From Hawksworthiomyces lignivorus (taxonomy: Eukaryota; Ascomycota; Sordariomycetes; Ophiostomatales; Ophiostomataceae), in contig NTMA01000050.1 of assembly GCA_002917075.1 (NCBI GenBank), positions 1 to 64,000 on the forward strand: a stretch of 64,000 nt of DNA, in the 5' to 3' direction. Positions within the stretch are counted from its first letter, which is position 1. Every line of letters starts with the position of its first letter. Under the pieces are notes generated by a model. The model was not told the origin of the DNA, searched no databases, and saw only the letters and a program-made list of their open reading frames with translations. The translations under genes were made by a program, and so were the position numbers. Below are positions 53,056 to 64,000 of the stretch, piece by piece.

Positions 53056-55475
53056 ATGAGTGTAGGAACGCTCGCGACAACGCCGCCGCGTGCCTTGTTA
53101 GCTGATCTAGTCGCTGACGGAGTATGCCGGCCGCACTCGTGTCAGTATTGTCGCATAATTCGCGCCCAGGAACCCGACGCCTCAAGCGAGATCTTCAATC
53201 CAAGCCAAGAGCGGCGATGGCATAGTAGCGATCAGGACACGTACAAGATTCCGATCGCTACAATCGAGGAATACTCGAGTAATGGATGTTTATTTTGGGG
53301 AATGATCCAGCGTAAAATCCAGAGGGACATACGGTGGGAAAACGGACAACATTCGATGGCTGATGACAAGGTACCGGGGACCGACACCTTCAACGATACG
53401 GCTCTACTTTGGCAGGGCGAGTCTCGTACCGGCGCAACAAGTGACCCCGCCATTGCAGTCATTAAAATTCAGTTCGTTCGGCACTCAACGGATTTGGTCT
53501 GTTTCGAGGTCACGCTGGGTCTGGTGTATTCGAAGGATTCCGACTACGTTGAGAATTGGATAAGGTTTCTCGCGGTCCGGCGGCCAGGTGAGCAAACTTA
53601 CCTATCATCGGTCAAGGACTGCGACCTCCTTCCAATCAGCTAACTAGAGCTATTTTAGGTAGCGCCGAAATTCAACAAGAGCGGGCGTCTCTTGCAGTTT
53701 GTCCCATCAATACACGCCCGGGCTCCGAGAAGTCCTTTTCGCTGTACCGCAGCTGGCTCTATCACTGTAGGTCAGGACACAGCTGCAACATCGACGAGCC
53801 TCCCAAGTCCTCACCTCGAAGACTTCTGGAGATCATGAAATCGCCCGGCAGCCCCGGATCGGTGAGGCTCGTGAAGACAGAAGGGTCTCCAAGTCAACCC
53901 TACGCAGCCCTCTCATATTGCTGGGGGCCGAAGCTACAGAAGGTGATCTTGACCGCGGACACTCTGGACGGCCTTCAGAACGGCAGACCCTTGGCCGACT
54001 TCGACCCGACAATTCGAGATGCAGTACATACCGCGGGAGAACTAGGCTTCTCTTATATCTGGATCGACGCCCTGTGCATCATGCAAGACAGCGACGCGGA
54101 CAAGGCGGCAGAGATCGGGAAGCTAGCGAGGATATACTCCTACGCGGCGCTTACGATTGTGGCTTCTCGTGCCTCATCTGTCGAAGAGGGCTTTCTGGGC
54201 GACCGGGCGCCGCTCGGGGCGGAGAGACCAGATCTTGTGTATGAGATCCCATTTCACCACCGAGATGAGAGCCTAGAAGACGAAAGCCTCATATTGGTTC
54301 CTCCCTTTGAGCAGCAGCTCCAGCAGATGGTCCGGTACTATGGCGAGGAGCCAGAGCCGTGGGACTACAGGGCCTGGACGCTGCAGGAGCGCCTGCTCTC
54401 GCGCCGCGTTCTCAAGTTTGGAAAGCTTCAGACGAGCTGGACCTGCCAGGCCGGACAACACCATTCCGCATTTTCAGATGGGTGGAACACCTCCCAGCCA
54501 GCCGTGGGAACCGAGGACCGAATCTCGGATGTCACAAACGAGACAATTATGGAGCGCGCCGGTTCACTCATGCGAAGCGTCGCCCCTGGTATTCCAAGTG
54601 GTCTCGGAACAGTAGATAGCTCGCCTGCACACGAAAGACGTTCGGCATACTTGAAGGATTGGCACAGCCTAGTCGATATGGCGACGCAGCGGAGGCTAAC
54701 CTTGGCTGCAGACCGCCTCCCTGCCGTGGCAGGCATTGCCGAGAGATTTGCCGGTGTTCTGCAAGACGAATACATCTGCGGCCATTGGAGATCCAGCCTC
54801 CCAACAGGACTGCTCTGGTGGGCTCACATAAGACAAAGTGAAGCTGGAACCACAAAACGCGAACGGCAAAGCGGCTACCTTGGCCCGTCGTGGAGCTGGG
54901 TTAGCTTCAACGGACCAGTGCTCAGCAACTTCGCGGCCAGGTTGCACCCTGCAACGGTGGCAGACCCAGAATTTACCATCCTAGACTGTCGAGCCGAACC
55001 TTTCCACCCAGAAGCTCCATTCGGGACTGTCAAATCTGGTCTCTTAAGGGTGCGTGGATATCTGGCCCGCGTGGACACCAACGTCCTTTTTCGGCTGGAG
55101 TACGGCGGAGAATTCCACAAATGGGACGAGCCTTCGATCTATGATCCCGAGCACCTGCCCCGAGAGAGTTACTCGCTGGCATTTGACTACCCGGAAGAGG
55201 TGGAATTAAACTTGGACACGGGCGAGTACCCCGCGTATCCGCGGCCGGTCTGCCTGCTGGTGGTGGCGCACGCGAATGGCGACCCGGCTGGCTTGATACT
55301 CCTCCAGGGCGAGAAGACAGATGATCCCTACACGCGGCTCGGGATGTTCAGCACAAGCAGGAGTTACATGATGCGGAAGAGTGAAGAGGAAGATGTGGAA
55401 TTTGAGGATCGCCGTCGAAAGTTGTTGAAGAAGTTTTGGGGCAGCGCGGAGCCGCAAGAGATATCCATTGTCTAA
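53056..55475 (+). CDS. HET-domain (heterokaryon incompatibility) protein
   Basis: A 782-residue protein with a HET domain, a fungal module related to TIR folds and used in non-self recognition and cell death on hyphal fusion. Exons are 53056-53587 and 53659-55475; the 71-nt intron (GTGAGC donor) joins RRPG to SAEIQQERASL. The HET core is in the second half: PYAALSYCWG near residues 258-267, YIWIDALCIMQDS near 311-322, AEIGKLARIYSYAALTIVAS and the later DYRAWTLQERLLSRRVLKFG. The N-terminal 230 residues hold Cys/His near PHSCQYC and an all-beta-looking part typical of long HET proteins. Function in this strain is not known; most HET paralogues are uncharacterised. It lies beside a helicase relic and long spacers, as is usual for a variable region. 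Confidence 0.9.
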
Positions 55476-56796
55476 CATTATATACTACTTAATTTTGGGC
55501 CGCAGCAGCAGGCAACCTTGTCGAGAGGGGGAATATAGCAATGGACTGCGTTTTGTTCGATGAAGACAGTCACAAAGTATGCTCTGATAACATCGTCAGT
55601 GTAAAGAGAGGGCAGGTCTGGTAGCGTAAACCACCTACTTCGGAAACTTTTAATCGTATCTAGCCTCCTAAAAAGGTGGCAGATACTTGTGAGAATATCA
55701 GGCAAGCTTTCCCCTGTATGGCTGTGTCTTTAGTGTCTAGCTAATCTCCATCGATTAGGGCTGATATAATGAGGTCGCGTTTAAAGGTTGATTTGATGAC
55801 TTGGCTGGTCGCATGTAGAACCACATATACGGTTGTTTATGTCAGAATGAATGGCCAGACCAGATGCAGCATTTGGCAGGTTAGTAGCCTTTGATAGCTC
55901 CACAACGTAATATTTAGTGCAGTTCGCTGTCATCCTTTTCTCCGCAGCTATTACAAGTGGTTGAGATTCCTTGCTGACCTCAGAAGACACGTGGGAGATG
56001 TTGAGTTATAAGGTATGTACTCTGACATGTGTCTAAGGAGATCGATCCTTTTTGTGCTAGTACAGTGGCCTAGTGGCAGTACTTGACAGGAGACAGAACA
56101 TTAATCAAATGCTGCTTATTCCTGTAATCCATTCATGTCCAAGACGACCCCCTGCTTTCACGTGCTGCTCCGTACCTTCTTCTCTGTTGAGGGATCCCAA
56201 TAGGCCACTGTTTCAGTGTATAAAGGGTCAATCCCCTTGCACTTAGTTACAGTACTCGTACCTATAACTCACCATGATCGTAACACAGTGTCAAAGAGCA
56301 CATAGCTATAACAATAATTAAGCAAAATTCTGGAGCCCATAGCTCTCAGGATCTCCTCTGGCATTGAATCTAAACTTGCTAGCACCTTATTCGGCAGTGC
56401 GTAAAGAGTGCCGCACAGTGAGTGCTTTCAAACTAGTCTAGGGCATCACACCGGTGTCAGAACGCGACTTCATTACCCCGGTAGGTAAGAAACCCGGGAA
56501 TATTGTGGGTCTTTTTGCGCGGTGAGGTACGGTTGGCGGCATTGAAAAATGGACACTGGCAAAACTCCATTGGCGGGTTCAACCCTGTAACAGTATTACC
56601 TCCCTTCCATTCACATAGTGGCCTTGGCGGTGCTTGGCTGCTTATGTTTGTCTGTCTCTGATTAAAAGACCCAAAAGATGACGTGAGACCATCTCCAAAA
56701 TCCTATAAGTTCCAGCATATTTAGACAAGTCCATCACTGCTGCCGCTTCATCTAGATCTTTTCATCGCACTAAGTTTCTTTTCCTGCAAGCCCATC
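55476..56796. other. Intergenic, P450 promoter
   Basis: This 1.3-kb spacer has no recognised gene. Minus frames at 55478-55705 and 55781-55990 lack motifs. Confidence 0.5.
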
Positions 56797-58433
56797 ATGT
56801 TTCTCCTACAGGGGCAAGCCATACTCTACACGGGCCTCGCGCTTGTCGTCTATTCGGTCGCCGGGACGCTTCTTGCCGCCTTGCGCTCTCCCATTGCGCA
56901 TGTCCCCGGCCCATGGTACACCCGCTTCTCCCATCTCGGCAACACAATCGCACGCATTCGCGGACAAAAACACGAATGGACCTACGGCTTGCACCAGCGC
57001 TACGGCCCTGTCGTGCGCATCACCCCCAACGAGGTCTGCGTCCGCGGACCCGTCAACTTCCAGATAATCCATCGCATGGGCTCTGGCTTTGCAAAGGGCC
57101 CGCTGTACGCGAGCGTCCGGTTCCCGCTGGGCGATCCTAACGCCGCACACAATTTGTTTAGCCTGCAGCACGCGAAACCGCATGGCGAGCGGCGACGCGT
57201 GTATTCGCGCGTGCTCACGGCGGCGAGCTTGCGGCAGAGCTGGGAGCCGCAGATACGGGAGGTCGTGGAGGCAGGCATCCATAAGATCCACGACGACGCC
57301 GTGAACGGCACTGCAGATGTTTTCAAGTGGTGGCGCCTCATCACTGGAGATGTGATCGCGCTGATGGCATTCGGCAAGAGCTTCGGCATGGTGGAGAGCG
57401 GCCGCAAGACCCGCTACGTTGAGGCACTGGAGCTCGCCGGCGTCGGAATTGTCCTGAACTTTACTGTGCCCTGGCTATTGCGTGCTGCAAAACTGGTCTC
57501 GGCGTTGCTTCCGGAGGGCAGCTTCAAGACGATAGTGGAAGCCAACCAGATTTTGTATCAGCAGTCTAGCTTAGCTGTCGAAGGAGTGAAACGAGCCGCG
57601 ATCGATACCACTGGTAAAGAAAGACGAAACTTGTTCACACATGCTTTTGCTCTGCTAGAAGAAGCCGATGCTGCTCCCGGCCAAGAGCAGAGTGCGGGAC
57701 ACGGCATTGGCAAGATAAGGCAGCCCTTGACAGACGATGACATCCGATCTGACACCTCCATGTTCATGTTCGCAGGCTCCGACACAACGTCCAATACATT
57801 GACGTTCCTAACATGGGCTGTGCTCAAGAAGCCTGATCTTCAGCGCCGTTTAGAGGAAGAGGTGGCCGGCCTGCCTGCCGATTTTGATGATGTAGCACTT
57901 GAGAAGCTGCCGCTCCTGAACGCCGTAATCCATGAGACGCTACGAATGTATGATCCTGCTGCTGGCCCGCTGGCACGTATCGTACCTGAGGGTGGCATGG
58001 AATTCAGTGGAATATTCTTGCCAGGAGGATCGATTGTTAATTCGTCCATCTGGGATTCGCACATGAATGAAGACGCATTCGCAAATCCACGCGTGTAAGT
58101 GAAGACATACATTCATGTGTCATTCTACCCTGATTCTGACTGTCTGGCTAACGGACCTTGTTCGATAGGTTCGACGAAACAAGATGGTTAAATCTCACCC
58201 CGGAACAGAAGAAGTCCTTTGTGCCTTGGGGGATTGGAGCCCGAGCTTGCTTGGGGCTGCACCTAGCTCAACTAGAGCTGCGCCTAGCCACCGCTCTCTT
58301 CTTCCGAGTCTGTCATGGGGCAAAGATCGCCAAGAATACCCCAGATGAAGACATGGAGCCGAGGCTTCAGTTTGTGCTGTTTCCTAAAGGCAGGCATTGC
58401 GATGTTACACTTCGAGCAGAGCAGTCTAAATAA
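56797..58433 (+). CDS. Cytochrome P450 monooxygenase
   Basis: A microsomal heme-thiolate monooxygenase of 520 residues. Exons are 56797-58094 and 58169-58433; the 74-nt intron (GTAAGT donor) lies between NPRV and FDETRW. Residues 1-30 form a hydrophobic membrane anchor followed by HVPGPWYTRF. The I helix has FMFAGSDTTSNT, the K helix ETLR, then the aromatic PERF-like segment FDETRW. The heme-binding loop is VPWGIGARACLG with the axial Cys near residue 460; the first position is Trp rather than the usual Phe, which the published signature allows. Clan and substrate are not assigned. It may work with the neighbouring permease and amidase, but nothing in the sequence proves it. Confidence 0.93.
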
Positions 58434-59280
58434 ATGGACGACAATCTCCTTGAGGTGTGTTAATAGCTCGGAAGGCTTGGATCTAGAATGTGATATGCAA
58501 CTAGAAATAAGAGTTAACGACTCTGGACATCTGGATTAGAGAATAGTATTACGACGTGAATTAGGATTAAGAGAGCAAATAACTCCCATCCGTGGTACTT
58601 CCATTTCATAACAACTGTGTTAAATTCTTGCATAGGATAGGAACAAGGTGCATCTCTCTGCTCAGACTTCAAAAATCTTTCGAAGGATCTTGAAGATCGA
58701 TAATATCAGTTGCATAAAGAATTAAGTCCTAGGATGTGAAGGAAACTTCTCGGAAGTGTAACTTGCGCATAATAACCCCAATCTGCAAATGTCTTATAAA
58801 TTAACAGATCACGATACAAGTAACGAGAGCTTATTAGCACCAACAACATAACCTTTCTCAGAGCAGGAAAATCTCCTCATGCCGTGCTCGGTGTGCCTCA
58901 ATGTATATGTATGAGCATATATTTTTCTATCATACATAGTTGTGATCATATTTTAAGCTTCCCTCGTTTTTGTCGAGGCACGGCCAAAAAAAAAAAAGAC
59001 CTATTTTCAGACATCTAAGGTGAAACATATGTTTGAGACTTACAAAATGTTATCTGATTCTTATTTAAACGCACTCTTCTTCTTATAGAGTTAATTCTTG
59101 AACTGTTTCAAGGGCGAAACCCTTTTTTGCTACGATTTGTTCATTTATAGTAGGTCAAGACACATACAACTTCAATTTTCAATAATGTGAGAATTTTTCT
59201 GAGGGCAAAACCAGGAAATCATGTATACAAGTATCCAAGAAAGCAGATTATATTTGATACCGGGAGAGGTCTCATGTCAT
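58434..59280. other. Convergent 3' spacer, AT-rich
   Basis: It lies between the P450 and the second permease. AT-rich, with a short A run near 58985. No gene was seen. Confidence 0.5.
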
Positions 59281-60909
59281 CTAAACGTCCTCTTCCTTTT
59301 TCACGTAGTCTTCTTTTTCTTGAGCAACCTCAATAGCCTCTATATTGAGAGTCTCATCCGCGGACAAAAGCGAATCGTTTGCCGGGAATATTTTGCTGAG
59401 AGCGACGTATACGATGAATGCGCTGAGCATGCCATAGTACCACACGAGATCGGCAATATACCGGGCGCCGCCGATGTCGACGCTGGGGTTAATGTTTTGC
59501 ACAAGAGATGGCATGGCGGGACCGATGCCACAGACCATAGCGACGGCCGCACGCCAGTTGACGCCGCTGCGGAACCGGTAGCGGCCGTGCGGCTGGTAGA
59601 GCCCCGGCACGTCGACGCGCTTCTGCTTCACGACCCAGAAGTCAGCCATGCTGATGGCAATGATCGGCGCCAGGAAGACACCGAGGCTGGCCATGAAATT
59701 AAGCAGGCTCTCGGCGCTCGTAATGATCTTCCAGGGGACCATAGCCCAGCCGCCGAGCACGGTAGCGATGACAGCGGCGCGGCGCAGGTCGATGTACTTG
59801 GGCCACAGCGAGGCCATGTCGTTACTGACGCTGATGACGTTGGCGCTGACGTTGACACCGATCTGGGCGACCATCCAGGCGAAGCCGCAGTAGAAGGCTC
59901 CGGCGCGGGCGCCAGGCGAAGTCCATTTTGACGCCAGTGTCAGTGGGTCCCAGATGTACTCGCCATAAACGACATGTGATGCCGATGCGCTGATGATGCC
60001 GAGCATAGCCAGCCAGAAGCAGATGAGAGGGAAGAAGACGGCTTGGGCGTACATGGTCTTCGGGTTCTTAAGGTACCGCGTAAAATCCGAGATGTTGGTG
60101 CCGACCGTTGACCAGCTGCCCGTCTGGCTAGTCAACGTGGAGACGATCAGCCATGCCCTGGTTGATCCGCTGACTGTCGGCCTCTGAATCCAGATGTTGC
60201 CTGAGCCGCCAGCCATGCGGCATATAGCGATTGTAGTGCCTGTGGCAGCCGTGACAGTTACGAAAGCCTTGAACACAAAGAACCATTTGAGCTTGTGAGG
60301 GCGGATCAGCAGAAAGGGCAGCTGTAGGGACCAGAACAAGAAGTGACTCAGCAAGCCTTGTGATGTGATTCCCGCCGAGGCCGGCAAGTGGTTTGGAAGA
60401 TTCTGATAGCTAGGCCAGATGGCTGTAAGCATGACAGTCATGGCAGTGCTGCCCGTGTAAGTCTGGATGGAGTGCCAGAAGAGAGCGGTCACCATGCGGC
60501 ACACGACGGCAAACTTAGAGAAATGATAGCCAAATGAAGCGCGAATCCACACGGGAAATGGAACGCGCAAGCGAGCTCCTGGGGCACCGTTGAAAGCGAT
60601 GACTACAGCCATGACGCAGGAGCCAACCAACACACAGTATACAGCCTCCCGCCAAGTCAAGCCAATAGCGAGCACAGAGGCGCCGATCTCCCAGCTCTGG
60701 GCGCTGAGGATGTCACTCAGCCAATAGCCGAAGATGGACCACGCAGTCCAGACTCGGCGCTCGATCGGTGTAACATCGAGATCAACGTTGGTCCAAGTGC
60801 CTTCAGGTGCAAAGCTGGTTTGTTGCTTGGGGAGGACCCAACCATCAATGTGGCGCTTTTCGCGGATTGACTCTTTAGCCCTAGTGGCTCTAGCATAGAC
60901 TCGATCCAT
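59281..60909 (-). CDS. NCS1 nucleobase/hydantoin/allantoin-type permease, intronless
   Basis: A 542-residue nucleobase:cation symporter-1 family protein with one uninterrupted frame. It shares the motifs of the gene at 20336-22345: DVTPIERRVWTAWSIFGYW, SAQSWEIGAS, ALFWHSIQTYTGSTAM, NISDFTRYLKNPK, VVYGEYIWDPL and ANVISVSNDMASLWPKYI. Twelve hydrophobic segments can be traced. The two proteins are clear paralogues but differ throughout, so this is not a recent copy. The absence of all five introns is remarkable. The gene is divergent from an amidase (543 bp), so an amide or ureide could be imported and hydrolysed by the pair. Several HGATAR sites lie in the shared promoter. Confidence 0.93.
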   Translation of the reverse strand: MDRVYARATRAKESIREKRHIDGWVLPKQQTSFAPEGTWTNVDLDVTPIERRVWTAWSIFGYWLSDILSAQSWEIGASVLAIGLTWREAVYCVLVGSCVMAVVIAFNGAPGARLRVPFPVWIRASFGYHFSKFAVVCRMVTALFWHSIQTYTGSTAMTVMLTAIWPSYQNLPNHLPASAGITSQGLLSHFLFWSLQLPFLLIRPHKLKWFFVFKAFVTVTAATGTTIAICRMAGGSGNIWIQRPTVSGSTRAWLIVSTLTSQTGSWSTVGTNISDFTRYLKNPKTMYAQAVFFPLICFWLAMLGIISASASHVVYGEYIWDPLTLASKWTSPGARAGAFYCGFAWMVAQIGVNVSANVISVSNDMASLWPKYIDLRRAAVIATVLGGWAMVPWKIITSAESLLNFMASLGVFLAPIIAISMADFWVVKQKRVDVPGLYQPHGRYRFRSGVNWRAAVAMVCGIGPAMPSLVQNINPSVDIGGARYIADLVWYYGMLSAFIVYVALSKIFPANDSLLSADETLNIEAIEVAQEKEDYVKKEEDV

Positions 60910-61452
60910 GGTGAATGATACAAAATGTTCTTGTTTTAAGGTGTTTCAGTACTGTTGATTGTTCCCTTTGACGACCTGTCGCTCTTGGTTTCCATGTGCG
61001 CCTTCTAATTTCGACATTTAAGCGTCCAAATCTCACCATTGTCTACGAGAGAAGAAAACCCCATCCATTTCGAAAGCTGCCTCTTCCACTATATAAAAAA
61101 AATACTTATCTCAACAACCAGGGTCCGATTTGAAGATTTTTCTGATTTCCTGTAAGTCATTGATTAAAATGGCCCATCGCGATCCCGATTGGAGATTTAG
61201 CTCGCGGAGATGTCCATTTTTATCCTTATCTCTTCGACTGCAATAGGAGATGGCCGCTCTGGGGAATAAGCAGATCTAGTGCGGCGAACAGATAGCCGAT
61301 AATTTAAATACAAAACAATTTTTAGCTACCTTATTTTGAGAAACTCTTTAATGGCTTCATGTTACATCGTACGGCATAGGCAGAAAATACAAAAGAGCAG
61401 ACAACTGAGGGTAACGCCAGAGCCTCTTATTTCTAAAAGATAATTAGGCAAA
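60910..61452. promoter_or_regulatory. Bidirectional promoter with GATA sites, permease/amidase
   Basis: These 543 bases separate two divergent nitrogen-type genes. HGATAR-type sites are visible at 61106-61111 and 61226-61231 (TTATCT, i.e. AGATAA on the minus strand), 61290-61295 (AGATAG), 61297-61302 (CGATAA) and 61438-61443 (AGATAA). A TATAAAAA lies at 61092-61099. Clustered HGATAR sites are the target type of the AreA/NIT2 nitrogen activator, so nitrogen-repressible expression is a reasonable inference. Confidence 0.55.
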
Positions 61453-62955
61453 ATGAATGTAGAAGAGCTCACTATCGACGCTGTCCATGATGCGTACCGT
61501 AAGGGCACTTACACCTGCCGCGAGCTGACGGCGGCTTTCTTGGACCGCATCGCGACTCTTGACAAGAGTGGCCCTCGGATCAGTGCCGTATGGGCTGTGT
61601 CATCTACGGCGCTGGACGAGGCCGAGGCGCTCGACCGCCACTTTCAAGACACAGGCGCCTTTAAAGGCCGCCTGCACGGCATCACCGTGCTCGTCAAGGA
61701 CCAGGCGGACACTGCCGGTATGGCAACTACGTACGGCTCAGCCTCATGCGCCCACAACGTGCCGGACAAAGATGCCTTTATCGTGCAGAAGCTCCGCGCC
61801 GAAGGCGCCGTCATCCTAGGCAAGACGAGCATGCCAGACTGGGCGAGCTCGTGGTTCTCCGCATCGTCCGTCACCGACTTTACCTTTACACACAACCCAT
61901 ATAAGCTCGGCTATGACGTCGGCGCTTCGTCCGGCGGATCAGCGGCCGCCGTCGCCGCCAACTTTTCCATATTGGCCGTCGCCGAGGATACAGGCGGTTC
62001 GATCCGGTGTCCGTCGTCGTTCAACAACGTTGTCGGCATCCGATGCACGCCCGGACTCATCAGTAGATCCGGGTTCTGTCCGCTGCTCAAGCCGCAGGAC
62101 ACCCCGGGCCCCATGGCACGCACTGTAGAAGACTGCGCACGGATGCTGGACTGCTTGGTGGGCTACGACCCGGCAGACGAATACACGGCGGTGGCAGTGA
62201 CGGCCGGCGCTGCCGCGGGCAGCAGTGGGAGCTATGCGTCTGGCCTCGACCCGAAGGCAATCACACGTGCGCGCATCGGCGTGATCCGCTCCATGTTCGG
62301 CGCGGACACAGATCCGGACTGTGCCGCAGTCAACGCCGTCGTGGGTCGCGCCCTCGACGCCCTCGTCGCCGCCGGCTGCACGCTTGTCGACATGGACATC
62401 GCCAACCGCGAGCACCTCACCGCCTACGGGTCCCTATACGACCAGCGCTCGCGCGCCGATATCAACGCGTTCCTCGCGACGAAGCCGCACCTGCCACAGG
62501 ACGTAGCCGACGTAGTGCCGCCGCCGCCCGATTATCTGCACCCAACGCTTGACTTCACCGCCGTCTTCTGCCACGGACCCAAAGACCCCGTCGCCGACAG
62601 TGCCGCCACCTACCTGCCCCGCCTGCTCGCTCGCCAGTCTTTCCAGCGCCAAGTCGTCGGCGCCATGGCTGCGAACCAGGTCGACGCCCTGCTATTCCCA
62701 GACGTCCGCGTACCACCACCGCGCCACGAAGATGCCACCAACGGGCGCTTCCCCACGTGCTGGGACTTCCCCATCAACACGCTGCTGGCGAGCACGACGC
62801 GACTGCCAGCTATCAGCGTCCCGGTGGGCTTCACTGACGAAGGGCTACCAGTCGGGATGGAGCTTATGAGCTGGGAGTATCGAGAAAAGACACTGCTGGA
62901 ACTGGCAAAAGGAGTCGAGACACTGATCGGCGCTCGTCGAGCACCAAAACTGTGA
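61453..62955 (+). CDS. Amidase (amidase-signature family)
   Basis: An intact, intronless 500-residue amidase-signature hydrolase that splits a carboxamide to acid and ammonia/amine. The Ser-cisSer-Lys triad is present: Lys82 in VLVKDQADTAG, cis-Ser159 in GASSGGSAAAV and nucleophile Ser183 in EDTGGSIRCPSS, with the 24-residue Ser-Ser spacing of the family. The usual GTD before GGS is here AED, so the oxyanion loop is slightly different. GRLHGITVLVKD and the C-terminal PAISVPVGFTDEGLPVGMEL are also typical. It ends RRAPKL, similar to but not a classical PTS1. It is divergent from the NCS1 permease through a GATA-rich promoter, suggesting a transport-and-hydrolysis pair for a nitrogen source. 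Coding GC is much higher than the flanks. Confidence 0.93.
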   Translation: MNVEELTIDAVHDAYRKGTYTCRELTAAFLDRIATLDKSGPRISAVWAVSSTALDEAEALDRHFQDTGAFKGRLHGITVLVKDQADTAGMATTYGSASCAHNVPDKDAFIVQKLRAEGAVILGKTSMPDWASSWFSASSVTDFTFTHNPYKLGYDVGASSGGSAAAVAANFSILAVAEDTGGSIRCPSSFNNVVGIRCTPGLISRSGFCPLLKPQDTPGPMARTVEDCARMLDCLVGYDPADEYTAVAVTAGAAAGSSGSYASGLDPKAITRARIGVIRSMFGADTDPDCAAVNAVVGRALDALVAAGCTLVDMDIANREHLTAYGSLYDQRSRADINAFLATKPHLPQDVADVVPPPPDYLHPTLDFTAVFCHGPKDPVADSAATYLPRLLARQSFQRQVVGAMAANQVDALLFPDVRVPPPRHEDATNGRFPTCWDFPINTLLASTTRLPAISVPVGFTDEGLPVGMELMSWEYREKTLLELAKGVETLIGARRAPKL

Positions 62956-64000
62956 GACATCAATACATTCAGCTTAGCGTCAGTTTCTGTATCGTATAAT
63001 CGGCCTTGCTTGGTCACTCGTGCTCTTCAGGAACAATCTACTGGTTCGCTATGTTTAAGTTTAGCGCGGCCGAACAGCCAAACAAAAAGATTAAATTTAG
63101 TAATTGCATATGCACGATGTTTCTATATTTTCTCAGAGTTACGGGAGTCCCGGGATCTCAAGCAGTCAATGCCGGTCATTTGGGATGGTGCCTAACGTGC
63201 CTACAGCAATTCTGAACACAGCTAGAACGAAAGTGCGGCGATAAGGTCCCACTCCGCTGCAGTTCAAGTGAGGCTCACAACGTAGCTCTAAGAAGTAAGC
63301 CTTGCGACGCCCAATGGTGTTTTCCTCTCTTGATAAACAAGTTGCTTTGCTCCTCCAATCAGTATCCACATAAAACGCCGCGGCGTATACTTAACCCAAT
63401 TCGTAACTGCAGTAATATTGAAATTGACACTGCCACTCTTTTCCGAGAAACATATGTCCTTCTTACATTTGTCTTCTGCAAGCCAGCGGAGATATTTTTG
63501 TCTAATTCTGCCTTTCAGAGCCGCATAAGCTTCTATCGCTGAATTCTGTCTGTGTCTCTCTTCACCTCTCCCCTTCCCACCCCCCCCCACCCCCCACTCC
63601 TTTTTTTTCGCCCTTTCACCCCTTTTTGGTTTCTTTTTCCCTCGCTTCTTACCACCAGCCTAAGTGATGGCCAGGCCACCACAATGGCATTGCTATCACG
63701 TCTTTCTCTGTATTTCTAAGAGGTACGAAGTACTAGTAGTGCCATATGTGGCACCCTGCTGCAGAACGCCTTTATTTCGCAATGTCTCAAACTAAATAGT
63801 GCTGTAGTTCTCAGCTTTACAGTACACAATGCTGCTCCAGCTGTCATTTTGGAAAGGGGAAAAAAGACCGAAACGGATACTAGGAAGCACAACTTTTAAG
63901 CAATATTTACACATGTGATATATAATTCCATAACATTTGCATATTATTACCGGTTCATTACAAAGTTTGTGGGGAAACTCGGCTGGTCCTTTGCTGCCGT
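62956..64000. other. Gene-free right edge
   Basis: No recognised gene. Pyrimidine-rich tracts lie at about 63540-63650 (C runs at 63580-63596 followed by T8). These could be a promoter element of a gene beyond the window. Frames at 63006-63590 have no motif. Confidence 0.5.

Noticed and set aside
1..64000. CRISPR arrays, insertion sequences, complete transposons, rRNA or tRNA genes
   Set aside because: No spaced direct repeats, transposase or reverse transcriptase motifs, or RNA gene folds were found by eye on either strand.

Overview
This window is genomic DNA of a filamentous ascomycete (Pezizomycotina-like). The signs are many short spliceosomal introns (50-113 nt, mostly GTRNGT...CTRAC...YAG), Zn2Cys6 'fungal_trans' regulators, a HET-domain protein, an Alr4036-type FMN protein and a DUF6604 protein. 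There are no operons, tRNA genes, rRNA genes or CRISPR arrays that I can support. I rebuilt introns by hand; every multi-exon model below has a total coding length divisible by three and restores family motifs across the junctions. The species cannot be named from this.

Layout. 1-8 kb: an AT-rich edge, a decayed YtcJ-type amidohydrolase, an Old Yellow Enzyme-type reductase and a small secreted polyproline protein. 8.8-22.4 kb: an enzyme block with a D-2-hydroxyacid dehydrogenase, an Asp/Glu/hydantoin-type racemase, a Zn2Cys6 regulator, a class II aldolase, a D-amino-acid-oxidase-type flavoprotein, an MFS carrier and an NCS1 nucleobase/hydantoin-type permease. 24-31 kb: an epoxide-hydrolase-like protein, a 3'-truncated Zn2Cys6 regulator and a large DUF6604 protein. 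32-34 kb: a citrate synthase ending in SKL (peroxisomal) and a short-chain dehydrogenase relic. 36-51 kb: an amino-acid permease, a 2-oxoadipate dioxygenase/decarboxylase (DUF1338/HglS type), an ALDH5-type aldehyde dehydrogenase, a pipecolate/saccharopine/sarcosine-type FAD oxidase, a Zn2Cys6 regulator, an FMN split-barrel protein, an aspartate-racemase-type protein and a RidA imine deaminase. 52-63 kb: a CHL1/DDX11 helicase relic, a HET protein, a cytochrome P450, a second, intronless NCS1 permease and a divergent amidase.

How the genes may work together. The strongest systems-level signal is 36-51 kb. Uptake (APC permease), FAD oxidation of an amine or imino acid, imine clean-up (RidA), aldehyde oxidation (ALDH) and HglS-type conversion of 2-oxoadipate to 2-hydroxyglutarate resemble, in gene content, the bacterial pipecolate branch of lysine catabolism. 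A fungal regulator lies inside the block. This is an inference from families and neighbourhood. A second block at 8.8-22 kb pairs a racemase and a D-amino acid oxidase with two carriers and a regulator. The far end (NCS1 permease plus amidase sharing a promoter with several GATA sites) looks like nitrogen scavenging under AreA-type control. Other notable items are 6-nt and 14-nt micro-exons, unusual GTGCG donor sites, an intron-rich/intronless permease pair and four broken genes.
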